64,000 nt of DNA, taken from positions 310,001 to 374,000 of the forward strand of contig CAVYZU010000002.1 of assembly GCA_963772965.1 (NCBI GenBank), written 5' to 3'. The notes under the pieces are model-generated. The model had not been told where the DNA came from and searched no databases. It saw only the letters and a program-made list of their open reading frames with translations. This document shows positions 9,938-20,600 of the stretch, one piece after another (position 1 is the stretch's first letter; each line of letters starts with the position of its first letter). Origin of the DNA: AP-15 sp963772965 (GTDB lineage: Bacteria > Pseudomonadota > Alphaproteobacteria > ATCC43930 > CGMCC-115725). The translations under genes were made by a program, and so were the position numbers.

Positions 9938-10630
9938 ATGACAAAGTACATGCTGGTTAGCTTTAAAACCTGTCCATGGGTGCAGCGCTCGGCGATCGTG
10001 CTGCGCGAAAAAAACACCGAATTCGAGCTGCGCCATATCGAGCCGGACAATCGTCCCGACTGGTTTCTGGCAATTTCGCCGCACAAAAAGGTGCCGGTGC
10101 TGCGCATCGACGACAAGGTGTCCTTGTTCGAGTCGAATGCGATCAACGAATATCTCGACGAGACCATCGAACCCCGGTTGCATCCGGCCGATCCCGTCGA
10201 ACGCGCGCTCAATCGCGCCTGGACCGATTATGTGCCGACCTTCGCCAGCACCGTGACGGCCACCGCGTATGCCGACACGGAAGATGATTATAACAAGGCT
10301 GCCGCGGGGATCCCGGTGCCGTTTGAGCGGCTCGAAAAGGCGCTCGAAAAGCAGGGCAACGGCCCATTCTTCAACGGCGAAAAGTATTCGCTAGTCGACG
10401 CGGCGTACGCGCCGTTCCTGCAGCGCTATTTCTTCCTCGACCGGGTCAGGAAACTGGGACACATCGAGAATTATCCGCGGCTGAAGGCGTGGGGCGAGGC
10501 TCTGATGAAGCGGCCGTCGACCCATTCCTTCCCGCAGGCCGAGTTCGAGGCGATGTATCGCGAAGGTCTGCGGCGCCGCAACAAGTGGGTGTCGCGGTTT
10601 ATTGAACCGGAGCGCGCGGCGGCCGAATAA
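9938..10630 (+). CDS. Glutathione S-transferase family protein
   Basis: A 230-residue GST. The thioredoxin-like N-terminal domain carries CPWVQR near residue 12, where the Cys is the likely catalytic residue as in omega or beta-like classes. The cis-Pro is in KKVPVLRIDD and the glutathione gamma-Glu binding motif is LFESNAINEYLDE. The all-helical C-terminal domain starts near residue 90. A Shine-Dalgarno (GGAGG) precedes ATG 9938. A strong terminator follows at once, so it is probably a single-gene unit. The substrate cannot be inferred. Confidence 0.92.
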   Translation: MTKYMLVSFKTCPWVQRSAIVLREKNTEFELRHIEPDNRPDWFLAISPHKKVPVLRIDDKVSLFESNAINEYLDETIEPRLHPADPVERALNRAWTDYVPTFASTVTATAYADTEDDYNKAAAGIPVPFERLEKALEKQGNGPFFNGEKYSLVDAAYAPFLQRYFFLDRVRKLGHIENYPRLKAWGEALMKRPSTHSFPQAEFEAMYREGLRRRNKWVSRFIEPERAAAE

Positions 10631-10647
10631 CAAGCGACTTTCGCCGA

Positions 10648-10683
10648 CAAAGGCGCAGGCATTACGCTGCCTGCGCCTTTTTG
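10648..10683 (+). terminator. Rho-independent terminator after the GST gene
   Basis: A GC-rich stem, AAGGCGCAGGCA paired with TGCCTGCGCCTT, closes a short loop and is followed by a T run. It begins 18 bases after the GST stop. The A run on the left side would allow weak bidirectional function, but the next gene points away. Confidence 0.93.
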
Positions 10684-10687
10684 TTGG

Positions 10688-10738
10688 GACCCGAGTTTAT
10701 TGGAACCTCGGATTTGTCGGGGCCTCGGGTTTGTTAGG
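10688..10738 (+). repeat. Three imperfect tandem repeats of about 17 bases
   Basis: Units at 10688-10703, 10704-10720 and 10721-10738 share the pattern A/G-CC-C/T-CGG/GAG-TTTRTYRG. They sit between the GST terminator and the GTG start of the aminotransferase gene, where a promoter or operator would lie. The function is unknown. Confidence 0.55.
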
Positions 10739-10756
10739 CGATCGGGGAGAAGCAGC

Positions 10757-12004
10757 GTGGACCAGGCCGGTGCAAGCGGGCTCATCGAAACGGCAAAGCG
10801 GGTATTGCCGGGCGGGACCTTTGGCAATTTTCCGGGCGAAGTGGTGATCCGCGAGGGACGCGGCGGCCGGGTTTGGGACGAAGACGGCAAGGAATATGTC
10901 GACTTCCTGCTCGGCTCGGGGCCGATGCTGGTCGGCCATGCCCATCCTGATGTGACGGAAGCGGCCCAGGCGCGAGTCGCTCAGGGGACGACCTTTTTCG
11001 CCAACAACCGCTGGGGCATCGAACTGGCCGAGGAAATCGTCTCGGCGGTGCCGTGCGCCGAGCCAGGTGCGTTTTGTGTCGAGCGGATCGGAAGCCGATC
11101 TCTATGCAATGCGCGCTGCCCGCGCTTATCGCAAGCGCGACAAGATCCTAAAATTCGAGGGCGGCTATCATGGCATGAGTGATTACGCAATTTCCCCGGC
11201 CGGTGGCGGACTCGGCTGGCATCCCGAAGAGCCTGCGCGACGAAATCCTGGTGGCGCCGTTCAATGATCTCGACGGTGTTCAAAGCCTGGTGCGCGAGCA
11301 TCGCGACGAGCTGGCAGGGGTCATCGTCGAGCCGTTGCAGCGCATCATCCCCGCCGCAGCCGGGGTTTCTGGAAGGATTGCGCCGGATCACCGGCGATAA
11401 CGGCATCCCGCTGATCTTTGACGAGGTGGTGACCGGCTTTCGTCTCGCCTATGGCGGGGCCCAGGAATATTACGGTGTGGTCCCGGATCTGTGCACCTTG
11501 GGCAAGGTGATTGGCGGCGGCTTTCCGCTCGCAGCGATCGCCGGCCGCGCCGAGATCATGGCGCATTTCGACCGTGGCGTTGTTGGCGACGAGGGCTTCC
11601 TGATGCAAATCGGCACCCTGTCCGGCAATCCGGTGGCTGCGGCCGCCGGTCTCGCCACGCTCGAGATTCTGCGCCGGCCCGGTGCCTATGATCGCCTGTT
11701 CGCAACCGGGCGAGAGCTAATGGGAACCCTCGACGATTTGCTCAAGCGTGCCGAAATCTCGGCGCAGGTGATCGGTCAGCCACCGTTGTTCGATGTCGTG
11801 TTCACCGGCGAGCCGGTGCGCGACTATCGCGGGGTGCTGCGGGGCGACGCCGATGTGATGCGCCGCTTCAATGCGCTATTGCGCGAGCGCGGCATCCTGA
11901 AAGGCGAGCAGAAATACTACGTCTCGCTCGCCCACACCGCCGAGGATATCCGCCACACGACCGAAGCCTGGAAATCGGCAATCGCCGCCCTCGCCGCGGC
12001 TTAA
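10757..12004 (+). CDS. Class III aminotransferase, glutamate-1-semialdehyde mutase-like (three frameshifts)
   Basis: A PLP-dependent fold-type I enzyme related to HemL. Seen: LGSGPMLVGHAHPDV, VSSGSEADLYAMRAARAYR, FEGGYHGMSDYA, the cofactor Asp segment LIFDEVVTGFRLAYGG, and the PLP Lys in LGKVIGGGFPLAA. It uses GTG 10757 with GGGGAGAAG just upstream. The frame changes three times, each by one surplus base: CC at 11063-11064, near 11180-11187, and CCCC at 11349-11352 (restoring IIPPQPGFLEGL). The second site also looks about ten residues short compared with relatives. The sequence between known motifs is otherwise intact, so I read a functional gene with consensus errors. It is unlikely to be the main haem-pathway HemL; the substrate is unknown. 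Confidence 0.88.
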
Positions 12005-12167
12005 TCGGCGCGCCCGCAGGTTGGGGGCCGACTTAAATGGGCCGACTCTGGATCGGGTCAGACGTCGGCCCTGGAACCGCCGCTCGTTTGACTTGGACGG
12101 CGCGCGCGCCTACGGTTTTGGCGGTATTTTTGGGACGACCCAACCGTCGGCTTCTTGGAGGATTGGA

Positions 12168-13640
12168 ATGAGTGCGCACGCGACCCCTGAACAGGTTCGA
12201 TCCCGGCTCAATCACCCGATCATCGACGGCGATGGACACTGGATCGAATATGGTCCGGTGTTTGCCGAGCGGATGCGCAAGGTCGCCGGCGACAAATCAG
12301 CGGATGGGTTTCTCGCCTTGCAGCGCCGTATCCCGGATGCGCTGAGCCTGTCGACCGACGAGCGCCAGCGCCGCGGTATTGCGATGGAAGGCTATTGGGG
12401 CCGCCAATCGACTAACACTCGCGATCGCGCGACCGCGATGTTGCCGCGCATGCTGTACGACCGGCTCGACGAGCTGGGCATCGATTTTGGCATCATCTAC
12501 CCGACCGCCGGGCTCGGTCTGCCGCGCATCGCCGATGACGAGACGCGCCGAGCAGTGATCCGCGGCTTCAATATTGTGACATCCGAGTATTTCCGGGATC
12601 TCAGCGATCGGCTGACTCCGGCCGCGGTCATCCCGATGCACACGCCTGACGAGGCGATAGCCGAACTCGAATTCGTCACCAAGGAATTGGGCTCCAAGGT
12701 CGGCATGTTTGGCAGCGGCATCGCCCGCCGGCTCAAGATCGCCGAGGACGTGGACCCCGCTCTCGCCCGCTTTACGGTCAATTACGACCAACTCGGGATC
12801 GACAGCCAATACGATTACGACGCGGTCTGGCAGAAATGCCGCGAATTGAAGATGGCGCCGACGTTCCATACCGGCGGCCGCAGCTTTGGTCTGCGCAACT
12901 CGCCATCGAATTTCACGTTCAACCATATCGGCCATTTCGCCGCCGCCGGCCATGCGGTCGCTAAGGCGCTGTTCCTCGGCGGCGTAACCCGGCGTTTCCC
13001 CGATCTGCGCTTTGGTTTTCTCGAAGGTGGGGTCGGCTGGGCTTGCCAGCTGTTCGCCGATCTGATCGAGCATTGGGAACGGCGGGGCGCGAAGGGCCTC
13101 GCCTACATGCACCCCGACAAACTCGACCGCCCGCTGCTGCGCCAATTTGTCAACAAATACGGCTATGGCGAGATCGCCGCCGAACTCGACAGGCGTGACG
13201 GCTGGCCCGCCCGCGAAGAAGATAACCTCGATGGCGGGGTCGCTGTGCATGATGATTACGCGGCCTGCAATATCACCAAAAAGCAGGATTGGATCGACCT
13301 GTACGCCACGCCGTACTACTTCGGCTGCGAATCCGACGATCGCATGAATGCGGTTGCGTTCAGCAAGGTCAACCCGTTCGGGGCGCGGATCAACGCGATC
13401 TTCAGCTCGGATATCGGCCATTTCGACGTGCCCGATATGCTGATGCCGGTGCCCGAAGCCTATGAGCTGGTCGAGGACGGGTTGTTGAGCGACGACGACT
13501 TCCGCGATTTTACCTTCGCGAACGCGGTGCGGCTGTGGGGCACTCAGAACCCGCGCTTTTTTGAAGGCACGCGTATCGCCAAGGAAGCTGCGGCCGTGCT
13601 TGCTGAGCCGCACTCGCCCTTAAAGGCGGCGGCAGAGTAG
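12168..13640 (+). CDS. Amidohydrolase family protein (COG2159 type)
   Basis: A 490-residue TIM-barrel metal-dependent hydrolase. The N-terminal metal strand reads PIIDGDGHWIEYGP, a D-x-H variant of the usual HxH. Later metal-site segments are PTFHTGG, NFTFNHIGHFAA and SSDIGHFDVPDM. ATG 12168 is preceded by TTGGAGGATT, a good ribosome site, so the upstream in-frame extension to 12021 is rejected. The family includes decarboxylases and amidases of aromatic and related acids; the substrate is not deducible. It follows the aminotransferase in the same direction after 163 bases. A 10-bp perfect inverted repeat lies just after the stop. Confidence 0.9.
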   Translation: MSAHATPEQVRSRLNHPIIDGDGHWIEYGPVFAERMRKVAGDKSADGFLALQRRIPDALSLSTDERQRRGIAMEGYWGRQSTNTRDRATAMLPRMLYDRLDELGIDFGIIYPTAGLGLPRIADDETRRAVIRGFNIVTSEYFRDLSDRLTPAAVIPMHTPDEAIAELEFVTKELGSKVGMFGSGIARRLKIAEDVDPALARFTVNYDQLGIDSQYDYDAVWQKCRELKMAPTFHTGGRSFGLRNSPSNFTFNHIGHFAAAGHAVAKALFLGGVTRRFPDLRFGFLEGGVGWACQLFADLIEHWERRGAKGLAYMHPDKLDRPLLRQFVNKYGYGEIAAELDRRDGWPAREEDNLDGGVAVHDDYAACNITKKQDWIDLYATPYYFGCESDDRMNAVAFSKVNPFGARINAIFSSDIGHFDVPDMLMPVPEAYELVEDGLLSDDDFRDFTFANAVRLWGTQNPRFFEGTRIAKEAAAVLAEPHSPLKAAAE

Positions 13641-13658
13641 CCGTCCTGTTAGACTGCT

Positions 13659-13689
13659 GGCAGCGCCGTTCCGCAGGGGCGGCGCTGCC
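13659..13689. terminator. Perfect 10-bp inverted repeat after the amidohydrolase gene
   Basis: GGCAGCGCCG and CGGCGCTGCC pair across an 11-base loop, 18 bases after the stop codon and between convergent genes. There is no T run, so it may be a factor-dependent terminator or a transcript-stabilising hairpin. Confidence 0.6.
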
Positions 13690-13781
13690 TACCCTCAACA
13701 TGTTCCGTTCGTAGCTGGACCGAGCGCCGTCGGGCCTGATTATCGGTTCGGCAATCCGTTAAGCATTAATTGTCTAATTAA

Positions 13782-14951
13782 TTAGTGAGGGTCACCCAAA
13801 GTAACCGGAGTTTGGTAACGGCGCCGGTTAATACTCGTCATTCCCGCTGTAACTACTGCGTCGATCACCCGACGCCATGCCGACTTTTTACGCTCAGTGA
13901 CTTGAGCTAGCCCCGCAACCACGACGAGCGGAATACAGATCATCGAGATCCGGCGGGTCATATCAGAAGGTGCACCCGGTAACACTGCGGCCAGGAACGT
14001 CAGTACCGGGAAATGAAAGAGATAAAGCGAAAAAGTCATGCCGGCGATCCACCGGATCGGATAGGCACACAGCTGCAAAACGCTGGCAAATCTGTGCTGA
14101 ACCAGGCAAAAGCCGACGAGATGAACAGCAAAGAGCATGCCGACGACATAACGGCGCGGCCAACTCGCCTGCCCGGTAAAGATGGCGTTCGCTTGGTCCA
14201 TCGTTATGTCCTTACCCGAGACGAGCCGATAGACTTGCGGTGCTGCTATGTCGTGACCCGCGATAAACCAATAAAAGAGTGCAATGATGAGTATCGTTGA
14301 ACACAGGAACAACGCCCACCCAACGCCTTCGTGAGGTCGACTAATGCGTGCGACAACTCGATAGGTCGCAGCGCCCGCTAGCCACACCGGCAAAAGGATC
14401 ATTATTCCCGGCCCGAGGAGCACTGCCACAATAAGGCAGCCAAAGACGGCCCATCGCCGTGGCGCGAACAGCGCGCAGCCGAATAAAATATAATACCAGA
14501 CTTCGAAGGCGAGCGACCAGTAGGGGGTATTTGTGCCGATTTGGACGTCGGCGTGCCAAAGCTGATCGGTGAAGGTTAGCGCTATCGGCAACCACATCGG
14601 CAGCAGTTGCGGATGCATTTTACCGTACCAGCCAAAGGACGGATTGATTATGGAACCTAGGTAATCGAGCGCCGCAGTCAACAAGACCGCAGGTACTGCG
14701 ACGGAATAGATCCTAGCGGCTCTATTGGTGAAGAAGTGACGAGGGCCACGTTCGCTGGTACTCACCACATGAGCGATGACGAACCCCGAAAGTACGAAAA
14801 ATACTGTGACAGCGTCGTTGGCAAGGACGGTGAGTTGCCACAAGAGACCCCCGCTCCCGCCCGCCGGACCCCGAGCGGCATGGCCTAGAAATACCACCAA
14901 TGCGGCAGTAAAACGCACCAGATCGAGATAGATCGAAAGAGGTCTACTCAT
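13782..14951 (-). CDS. Acyltransferase 3 family membrane protein (OafA-like)
   Basis: A polytopic inner-membrane O-acyltransferase of the kind that acetylates O-antigen or exopolysaccharide. The N-terminus SIYLDLVRFTAALVVFLGHA matches the conserved start with its active-site His. FFVLSGFVIAHV, a TNRAARIYSVAVP R-x-x-R-IY motif and NTPYWSLAFEVWYYILF are family hallmarks. About ten hydrophobic helices follow. I place the start at the MSRPLSIYLD methionine (14951); an in-frame start at 15008 would add 19 polar residues. G+C is visibly lower than in neighbouring housekeeping genes. It forms a minus-strand module with the next two genes. Confidence 0.93.
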   Translation of the reverse strand: MSRPLSIYLDLVRFTAALVVFLGHAARGPAGGSGGLLWQLTVLANDAVTVFFVLSGFVIAHVVSTSERGPRHFFTNRAARIYSVAVPAVLLTAALDYLGSIINPSFGWYGKMHPQLLPMWLPIALTFTDQLWHADVQIGTNTPYWSLAFEVWYYILFGCALFAPRRWAVFGCLIVAVLLGPGIMILLPVWLAGAATYRVVARISRPHEGVGWALFLCSTILIIALFYWFIAGHDIAAPQVYRLVSGKDITMDQANAIFTGQASWPRRYVVGMLFAVHLVGFCLVQHRFASVLQLCAYPIRWIAGMTFSLYLFHFPVLTFLAAVLPGAPSDMTRRISMICIPLVVVAGLAQVTERKKSAWRRVIDAVVTAGMTSINRRRYQTPVTLGDPH

Positions 14952-15064
14952 TGCGTTTTCCGCCACCGGTGGTTGCCTCAATAGCCCTCGTTTATTTGAG
15001 GAACTCAACAGAAAAATTGGCGGTTAGCGAGGGAGCGCCAGCCGCTAAAAAGGCCGCGCTTTCC

Positions 15065-16159
15065 TCAGGCGGCCCATCGTCGCTTCACCTCGATCCCGGA
15101 TAGAGGCACATTTGCTATTGCACAGGCAAATAGCAATGCGACACAGGGAATGAAGACGCGGACTTCTTCGATAATGCCAAACTCGAGAGTGATACAAAAT
15201 ATAGCGATAAAGGCGACCGCTACTCTAGTTATAGATATCTCGGCCGGCTTCAGGTTTATGAACACTGCCCAAGGAATTGCCATCATAACAAAGAGCAGAA
15301 CCGGCCATCCGGTCGGTGAAGGATTTCCTAGCGCCTCCTTGAGCGATTGAAAATTCAGCGCCAACACATAATGTTGGCCAGTCGACAACAAGGATAGCTG
15401 GTGACCAAGCACGAGCTTTCGCACTAATAAAGCTCCCAGATATGGCATCAGCCCCAGCGCGAAAGCGCGCATCGCCAGCAAATAAGGTTTCTGAATACCG
15501 TAAGCAATACAAATATAAAAGATAGCTGCGAAGGGTCCGGATTCCCTATTTATCGCCGTAAGACACGCGATTAAGAACGCCGCTACCAATTTTTCTTCAG
15601 CGATATAGAGGAACATGAAAAAGCTAAAGGTGACATCGAATATATCGCTCGGCTGTACCCACGGATGATTGAAGGTAGGCATCATACTTATCGAAAGACC
15701 AAAGCAGGTAACCAGTACGCCGTTTCGCTCCTGATTGCACCTACGAGAGGCTGCCAGATAGATCGCAGACAGACAAAGGACAAAACTCAAAAATCGTAGC
15801 AGCAGAAACAGATGAATATCCGATACTCGCGGCAATATGTCTCGAAATGATACCAGAAGGAAGGGGAAAAGAATTCTGTTATAAAACGGCAATACGAAGC
15901 GTTGCTGCCCATTAAAAGAGAAACGTTGGCCATAGAAGGTGGCGTATTGATTGGATATACTTTCAGCTAAATTGGGATGAGTAATTACGTAGGATATGAA
16001 CAGAAGAATCACAGATAACGAAAATACGATGATGGCACCTTTGATGAAGGCAACCATCGATGTCGGAAATTGCATCTGATCTGACCCCACCGGGCTTTGT
16101 GAGATGTAAGCGTCCTTGTTCATTCTCCAGTCGCACCGCTTATTCGGCCATTGTCCCAA
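15065..16159 (-). CDS. Polytopic membrane protein of unknown function
   Basis: 364 residues with about nine to ten hydrophobic segments, beginning VAFIKGAIIVFSLSVILLF near residue 36. I do not recognise a named family. The early periplasmic-loop segment FYNRILFPFLL and a LTAINRES segment recall GT-C-fold or WzyE-like membrane enzymes, but this is weak. A hand count over 15601-15660 and 15841-15900 gives about 42% G+C, far below the flanking chromosome. The stop of the upstream GT87-like gene and this start abut (16160/16159), so they are one transcript. A role in surface-glycan synthesis is inferred only from neighbours. Confidence 0.8.
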   Translation of the reverse strand: MGQWPNKRCDWRMNKDAYISQSPVGSDQMQFPTSMVAFIKGAIIVFSLSVILLFISYVITHPNLAESISNQYATFYGQRFSFNGQQRFVLPFYNRILFPFLLVSFRDILPRVSDIHLFLLLRFLSFVLCLSAIYLAASRRCNQERNGVLVTCFGLSISMMPTFNHPWVQPSDIFDVTFSFFMFLYIAEEKLVAAFLIACLTAINRESGPFAAIFYICIAYGIQKPYLLAMRAFALGLMPYLGALLVRKLVLGHQLSLLSTGQHYVLALNFQSLKEALGNPSPTGWPVLLFVMMAIPWAVFINLKPAEISITRVAVAFIAIFCITLEFGIIEEVRVFIPCVALLFACAIANVPLSGIEVKRRWAA

Positions 16160-17488
16160 CTAGGGATTTGGGGAGATTAGATGTTGCGCCTCGCGACGAA
16201 GCCCACGCCAGCGCTGCAGTGCCGTGAAGAACTCCGAGTTTATGGCAAAGATTGTGACCACGCTCAGTAGTATCGCAACCAGACGCCACCAAAGAATCTC
16301 GACAATCAACAACAACACCAAGAAAGCGTACAGAGCAAACCCCGAATTTGGCATCTCATCCGGATTTGCCAGTACCGTGCGCAAGAACCGCTCCCACATT
16401 AAGAACAGCACGATTATCACCGCCCGGCCTAGCATCGCGCCCGTCGCGGGATCGTCCGCGGAGCGACGCATCGCGACCAGGCCAACGACGACAAAGAGAA
16501 GATGGATGCCACGATGGGCTTTACTATAGCCGGCAAAAAAGCACCCGGCGATCACCGCGGCGCCGATCAGGAGGAAGATTGCATCCCGCTCCGGCATCTT
16601 CGCAAAGGCAGACGCCATATCTCGGTTGCGAGCGAGGTAGATCACCTGGATCGCAGTTGCGATCAGGAGAATTCCCATTAGCGCATACGGCAGAGCCGTG
16701 AACCAGGCGAACTGCTCAAGCCCTGGGAACACGTGCAACGCCAACCTTGGCCCGTCGAACGGCAGGCTCACCGCGCCCCATCCAACGCGCGGGATGTTTT
16801 TCATGGCCGCGCTCACTTCTTCGCGGAACCGATAAAAGAACCCAACGATGATGAGCCCAGCTGTTGCGGTGATCGCAAAGAAGGCGCGCGGACGTTCGCG
16901 CAGCACCGTCGACAACACGACCAGCGGATAAAATTTTAGGAGACCTGCGAGCAGGATCACCGCGTACGAAAGGAGTCGATTTGCCGGCGGCCCGGCGCCG
17001 AGCACGCCGGCGATGACCAGCATTACGAAAATAATGGCGTCAGCATTACCGCGTTCGAGGCAGTAAACAACCACCGGTGATATGCAGGCGAAAGCGAGAA
17101 CGATCAGTTCGCGCCAGTTAGTCGGTTTGATAAGCCAGAACAACGACAGCAGGAAGGCGAGAACGATGCCGATGCCCATCGGCATCGTCCAGGTCCTGGC
17201 GGTTGGAATGAAGACTGCTCGCAGCCAGAGCGGTGAATAGTCATGTGGGCGGCTGATCAAGTCGCAGGGATCCGTGACGTAGACGTTGATGCCTTGGCTC
17301 CAACATTTGATGCCAGCGCCGACGTACTCCCAATCAAAGAACGGGTACGGGCCGGTGTTGAAGCCGAACATCGTCCCTTGCACCCGGTGGTAGTCTTTGA
17401 AATCGACCACGTATAGCGCCGCAAGGATCGCCAGGACGATTAACCCCAGCGCCGGCACGAGGCCGCGCAACATCTTTTGCTGTCGCAT
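16160..17488 (-). CDS. GT87 (DUF2029)-like membrane glycosyltransferase
   Basis: 442 residues with about ten membrane helices. Seen: an N-terminal helix, then a first periplasmic loop with FFDWEYVGAGIKCWSQGINVYV and HDYSPLW, then the family-typical YCLERGNADAIIFVM and LLAGLLKFYPLVVL. These match GT-C enzymes that use polyprenyl-phosphate sugars, such as the mycobacterial mannosyltransferases. It probably elongates or decorates a surface polysaccharide, together with the acyltransferase two genes downstream. It starts at the far end of the minus-strand module, so a promoter should lie in 17489-17636. Confidence 0.85.
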   Translation of the reverse strand: MRQQKMLRGLVPALGLIVLAILAALYVVDFKDYHRVQGTMFGFNTGPYPFFDWEYVGAGIKCWSQGINVYVTDPCDLISRPHDYSPLWLRAVFIPTARTWTMPMGIGIVLAFLLSLFWLIKPTNWRELIVLAFACISPVVVYCLERGNADAIIFVMLVIAGVLGAGPPANRLLSYAVILLAGLLKFYPLVVLSTVLRERPRAFFAITATAGLIIVGFFYRFREEVSAAMKNIPRVGWGAVSLPFDGPRLALHVFPGLEQFAWFTALPYALMGILLIATAIQVIYLARNRDMASAFAKMPERDAIFLLIGAAVIAGCFFAGYSKAHRGIHLLFVVVGLVAMRRSADDPATGAMLGRAVIIVLFLMWERFLRTVLANPDEMPNSGFALYAFLVLLLIVEILWWRLVAILLSVVTIFAINSEFFTALQRWRGLRREAQHLISPNP

Positions 17489-17636
17489 TTCAACTTATCT
17501 TCCGGGGCGGTAAAAGGGTGCGAGAATAATGTACTCGAGCCCTTTCGGGAACCTTGCTTCCCTATCATAAAAGATAACGAGTGAAAATTTATTAAACCAC
17601 CGCGAGGTGGCGTTCATGCTCGATTTGCGAGCGCTG

Positions 17637-20600
17637 TCAGGCGTCGTCCTGCAGTGACAGGAGGGTGGCGTTGCCGCCCGCGGCGGTGGTGTCGATCGAG
17701 ATCGTGCGCTCGGTTGCAAAGCGGTGCAGATAGCGCGGACCGCCGGCTTTCGGGCCGGTGCCGGACAGGCCTTCGCCGCCAAACGGCTGCACCCCGACGA
17801 CGGCACCAATCATGTTGCGGTTGACGTAAGCGTTGCCGATGCGCATCCGCCTTAGGATATGGCGGACATTCGCGTCGATGCGGCTGTAGATGCCGAGGGT
17901 CAGCCCGTAGCCGGTCGCGATGATCTCGTCGAGTGCGGCATCGAGCCCGTCCGCCGGCCAGCGCACGACATGCAGGATCGGGCCAAATACTTCCCGCTCG
18001 AGAATATGGACGCCTGCGATCTCATAAGCGCGCGGCGCGAAAAACGTACCGTGCTTGGTGCCGGAGGGCAGCGGGCATTGGTAAAGGAGCTTGCCTTCGC
18101 GCGCCATATGCCCGGTGTGCTGTTCGAGCGCCTCGCGGGCATCGGCATCGATGACCGGGCCGACATCGGTCGCGAGCAACGCCGGGTCACCGATCGCGAG
18201 CTCGGCCATCGCACCCGTCAGCATCTCGATCACCCGGTCGGCGATGTCGTCCTGGACATAAAGGAGCCGCGCCGACGAGCAGCGCTGCCCGGCGCTCTCA
18301 AAGGCCGAGGTCAAGACGTCGGTGACGACCTGCTCGGGCAAGGCCGAGGAATTCGACGATCATCGCGTTCTGTCCGCCGGTTTCGGCAATCAAGGGCACC
18401 AGCGGGCCGGGGCGCCGAGCCAATGCCTGCGCGATCGCGCGCGCGGTTTCCGTTGAGCCGGTAAAGGCAACACCGGCGATCCTGGTATCGGCGACGAGCG
18501 GGGTCCCGACACTCTCGCCGGCGCCGGGCAATAGATGCAATACGTCACCGGGAATGCCGGCCTCGTGCAATAGATGCACCGCGGCGGCGCCGATCAGCGG
18601 CGTCTGCTCAGCAGGCTTCGCGATAACCGCGTTGCCGGCGGCGAGTGCTGCGGCGATCTGGCCAGTGAAAATCGCGAGCGGGAAATTCCACGGCGCGATG
18701 CAGGCAAAGACCCCGCGGCCGTGCAACGCCACCTTGTTGTGCTCGCCGGTTGGGCCGGGCATCGGCTCTGGCGCGGCGAAATCGGCGCGGCCGCGCATCG
18801 CGTAATAGCGCAGGTAGTCGATCGCCTCGCGCAATTCGGCGACCGCCGCCGGGATCGTGCGACCGCCCTCGCGAATGATTCGCGTCATCAACTCAGAGCC
18901 GTGTGCCTCGAAGAGATCGGCGGCATGTTCCAGAATTGCGGCGCGCTCCTCGGCTGGGCGCTGGTCCCAGGCCGAAGCGGCGTGTGCCGCACGGTCGAGC
19001 GCCTGGTCGAGCTGCTGCGGCCCGGCCTCGACCACGGTGCCGATTTGGCGGCGATGATCGGTCGGGTCGAATACTGGCTTCACCTCGCCCGGCTGCTCGA
19101 CGCCGCCAATGATGGGTGCGGCATGCCACGGCTGGCGCATCTCCTCGGCAAGGCCGTCGCGCAACGCAATCAGAGACCCAGGATCCGCGAGGTCGATCCC
19201 GCGCGAATTTTTGCGGTCAGGCATATAGAGATCACCCGGCAACGGAATGCGCGGATGCGGCTTGACCGGAAGCCGCGCCAGATGCGCCATCGGGTCGGCG
19301 ATGATTTCGTCGATCGGCTCCTTGTCGTCGACGATGCGATTGACAAACGAGGTGTTGGCGCCGTTTTCGAGCAGCCGGCGTACCAGATAAGCGAGCAATT
19401 CCTCATGGCTCCCAACCGGTGCATAGACCCGGCACGGCCGGTCGAAATGCTCCGGCCCGACGATCTCGTCATAGAGCGCGTCGCCCATGCCATGCAGGCG
19501 CTGGAACTCCCAATCCCGGCGGTTGCCGGCGAGTTCGAGGATCGCGGCGACGGTATGCGCGTTGTGGGTCGCGAATTGCGGGTAGAAGAGGCTGCCGGCA
19601 TCGAGCAGCCGGCGGGCGGCCGCGAGATAGGAGACGTCGGTTGCAACTTTGCGGGTGTAGACCGGATAGCCGTCGAGCCCGCGCTCTTGGCTCTTCTTGA
19701 TTTCGCTGTCCCAATAGGCGCCCTTGACGAGCCGCACCATAATGCCGTCGCCCGCCGCGTCGGGCGAGATCGGCGAGCCAGTCGATCAACGGCAAGGCGC
19801 GTTTTTGATAAGCCTGAACCGCAAGACCGAGGCCATCCCAACCAGATAGCTCGGGGGCGAGCGCCAGCGCCTCGATCAAATCGAGCGACAGATCAAGCCG
19901 GTCGGCCTCCTCGGCGTCGATCGTAAACCCGATACCGGCCTTGCGTGCCTGCCCGGCGAGCGCAAGCAAGCGCGGCGTCATCTCGGCGAGCACGCGCTCG
20001 CGCTGCGCCATCTCGTAGCGCGGGTGCAAAGCCGATAATTTGACCGAGATGCCGGGTGCGGCTTCGACCGCGCGACCCGCCGCGGCCTGCCCAATCGCAG
20101 CGGTGGCCTTCTCGTACGCCGCGAGATAACGTGCCGCATCGGCCGCGGTATGCGCCGCTTCGCCCAGCATGTCGTAGGAATGGCGGTAGCCCGCGGCCTC
20201 GGCTGCGCGCGCGCGGTCGAGCGCTTCCTCGATCGTGCGGCCCATGACGAATTGACGGGCGAGGATGCGCATCGCCGCGGTCACCGCCTGCGCGCACGAC
20301 CGGCTCGCCCGAGCGCATCGCAAAGCGGCGCAAAGCGGCCCGTAAATCGGGCGCGGGCGGTTCGGGGCGCAACAGCCGGCCGGTCAGCATCAGTGCCCAT
20401 GTCGAAGCATTGACAAAGACCGAATTGGAATGGCCGAGATGGCGCGCCCAATCGGCCTCGCCGAGCTTGTCGCGGATCAGCCGATCGACCGTCTCGGCGT
20501 CGGGAATGCGCAGCAATGCCTCGGCGAGGCAGAGCAACGCCACGCCCTCCTGCGAAGAGAGCGCGTATTCATGCAGAAAGGCGTCGATGCCACCCTTGCC

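Noticed and set aside
12297..13613. A 438-residue minus-strand ORF
   Set aside because: Antisense shadow of the well-supported amidohydrolase gene.
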